In this document: piece after piece, positions 63,771 through 64,000 of the stretch | Layout of the letters: each line of letters opens with the position of its first letter | Position numbering within the stretch: the first letter of the stretch is position 1 | Origin: Amycolatopsis camponoti | GTDB lineage: Bacteria; Actinomycetota; Actinomycetes; Mycobacteriales; Pseudonocardiaceae | NCBI RefSeq assembly: GCF_902497555.1 | Contig: NZ_CABVGP010000001.1 | Coordinates: 2,646,501-2,710,500 of the forward strand | Direction: 5' to 3' | Length of the DNA stretch: 64,000 bases | Position numbers and translations under genes: made by a program | Notes under the pieces: generated by a model | What the model was told of the DNA's origin: nothing | Database searches by the model: none | Seen by the model: the letters and a program-made list of their open reading frames with translations, nothing else

Positions 63771-64000
63771 TCACTTCGTGGGCATCAGGGCCCAGACCGT
63801 CTTCTCCGCGGCGTCGTGGTGGACGCCCCAGTCGAGCGTCAGGCTCGCGACCACCGCCAAGCCGGTGCCGGCACCGCGGGCTCCGTCGCGGATGGCCGCC
63901 AGGGTCTGTGCCTTGCCGGGTGCGGCGTCGGTGACTTCGAGCAGCAACCCGGTGCGGTGGCGGCTGTACCGCAGCCGCAGCGGGACGCCGGTGTGGTCGT
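63771..64000 (-). CDS. HATPase_c anti-sigma/serine kinase-like protein (partial)
   Basis: Only the last 76 residues are in the window; the start lies beyond 64000. VPLRLRYSRHRTGLLLEVTD and AGTGLAVVASLTLDWGV match the ATP-lid and G2 region of RsbW/SpoIIAB-like regulatory ATPases, ending TVWALMPTK. Such proteins are abundant in actinomycetes and act as anti-sigma factors or small regulators. The partner is not visible. Confidence 0.75.
   Translation of the reverse strand, partial: DHTGVPLRLRYSRHRTGLLLEVTDAAPGKAQTLAAIRDGARGAGTGLAVVASLTLDWGVHHDAAEKTVWALMPTK

Overview
The window is very GC-rich, with strong third-position GC, GTG and TTG starts, compact overlapping operons, many TetR/GntR/LacI regulators and secreted glycoside hydrolases. 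This points to a soil actinomycete of the Pseudonocardiaceae type (Amycolatopsis-like). That placement is inferred from style and gene content, not from a marker gene. There are about 54 protein-coding genes. I saw no rRNA, tRNA, CRISPR array, transposase or integrase.

Layout. (1) 1-2704: the end of a sugar ABC permease that carries two permease modules in one polypeptide, coupled to an enolase-superfamily dehydratase. (2) 2750-5015: a small conserved protein, an RraA-type aldolase and a DM13 lipoprotein-like protein. (3) 5030-16589: a deoxysugar/sugar-acid region. Two ribose-type ABC transporters flank a probable L-fuconate dehydratase. A FadR-type GntR regulator and a COG3618-type sugar lactonase (frameshifted here) follow, the lactonase being coupled to an unrecognised 634-aa protein. 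(4) 16608-20740: a CUT1-type ABC importer (two permeases and a binding protein) with a divergent FadR-type regulator. (5) 20845-37602: a 17-kb same-strand run for plant polysaccharide side chains: GH39-like enzyme with LamG and CBM modules, LacI regulator, CUT1 importer, GH31, GH127, GH78 and an SGNH esterase. It carries LacI-type palindromes. (6) 38200-38889: a secreted M15 peptidase with unusual codon use. (7) 38991-44745: an aromatic/xenobiotic-type operon (amidohydrolase, flavin monooxygenase, two alpha/beta hydrolases) between two TetR genes, with a 25-bp operator. (8) 44758-46273: a GH44 endoglucanase with a perfect CebR box but two frameshifts. (9) 46401-54440: a second catabolic operon (TetR, VOC dioxygenase, FAH hydrolase, acyl-CoA synthetase, DoxX, flavin monooxygenase, P450, ferredoxin). 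(10) 54419-56228: GH12 endoglucanase and a second FAH-family enzyme. (11) 56312-61340: an SDR-like gene, a GT4 and a divergent GT1 glycosyltransferase, with an old 143-bp tandem duplication at the SDR/GT4 junction. (12) 61546-64000: MpaB-family oxygenase, secreted trypsin-like protease and the end of an HATPase anti-sigma-like protein.

How it fits together. Secreted GH12, GH44, GH39-like and SGNH enzymes would open xyloglucan, cellulose or pectin. CUT1 importers, none with its own ATPase, bring in oligosaccharides. GH31, GH127 and GH78 trim xylose, arabinose and rhamnose residues. Ribose-type importers plus lactonase, dehydratase and aldolase enzymes would oxidise the deoxysugars. The two monooxygenase operons look suited to the phenolic or other aromatic compounds that accompany plant matter. 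Three reading-frame breaks in two otherwise well-preserved genes are each explained by one missing G/C, so they may be sequence errors rather than true pseudogenes.
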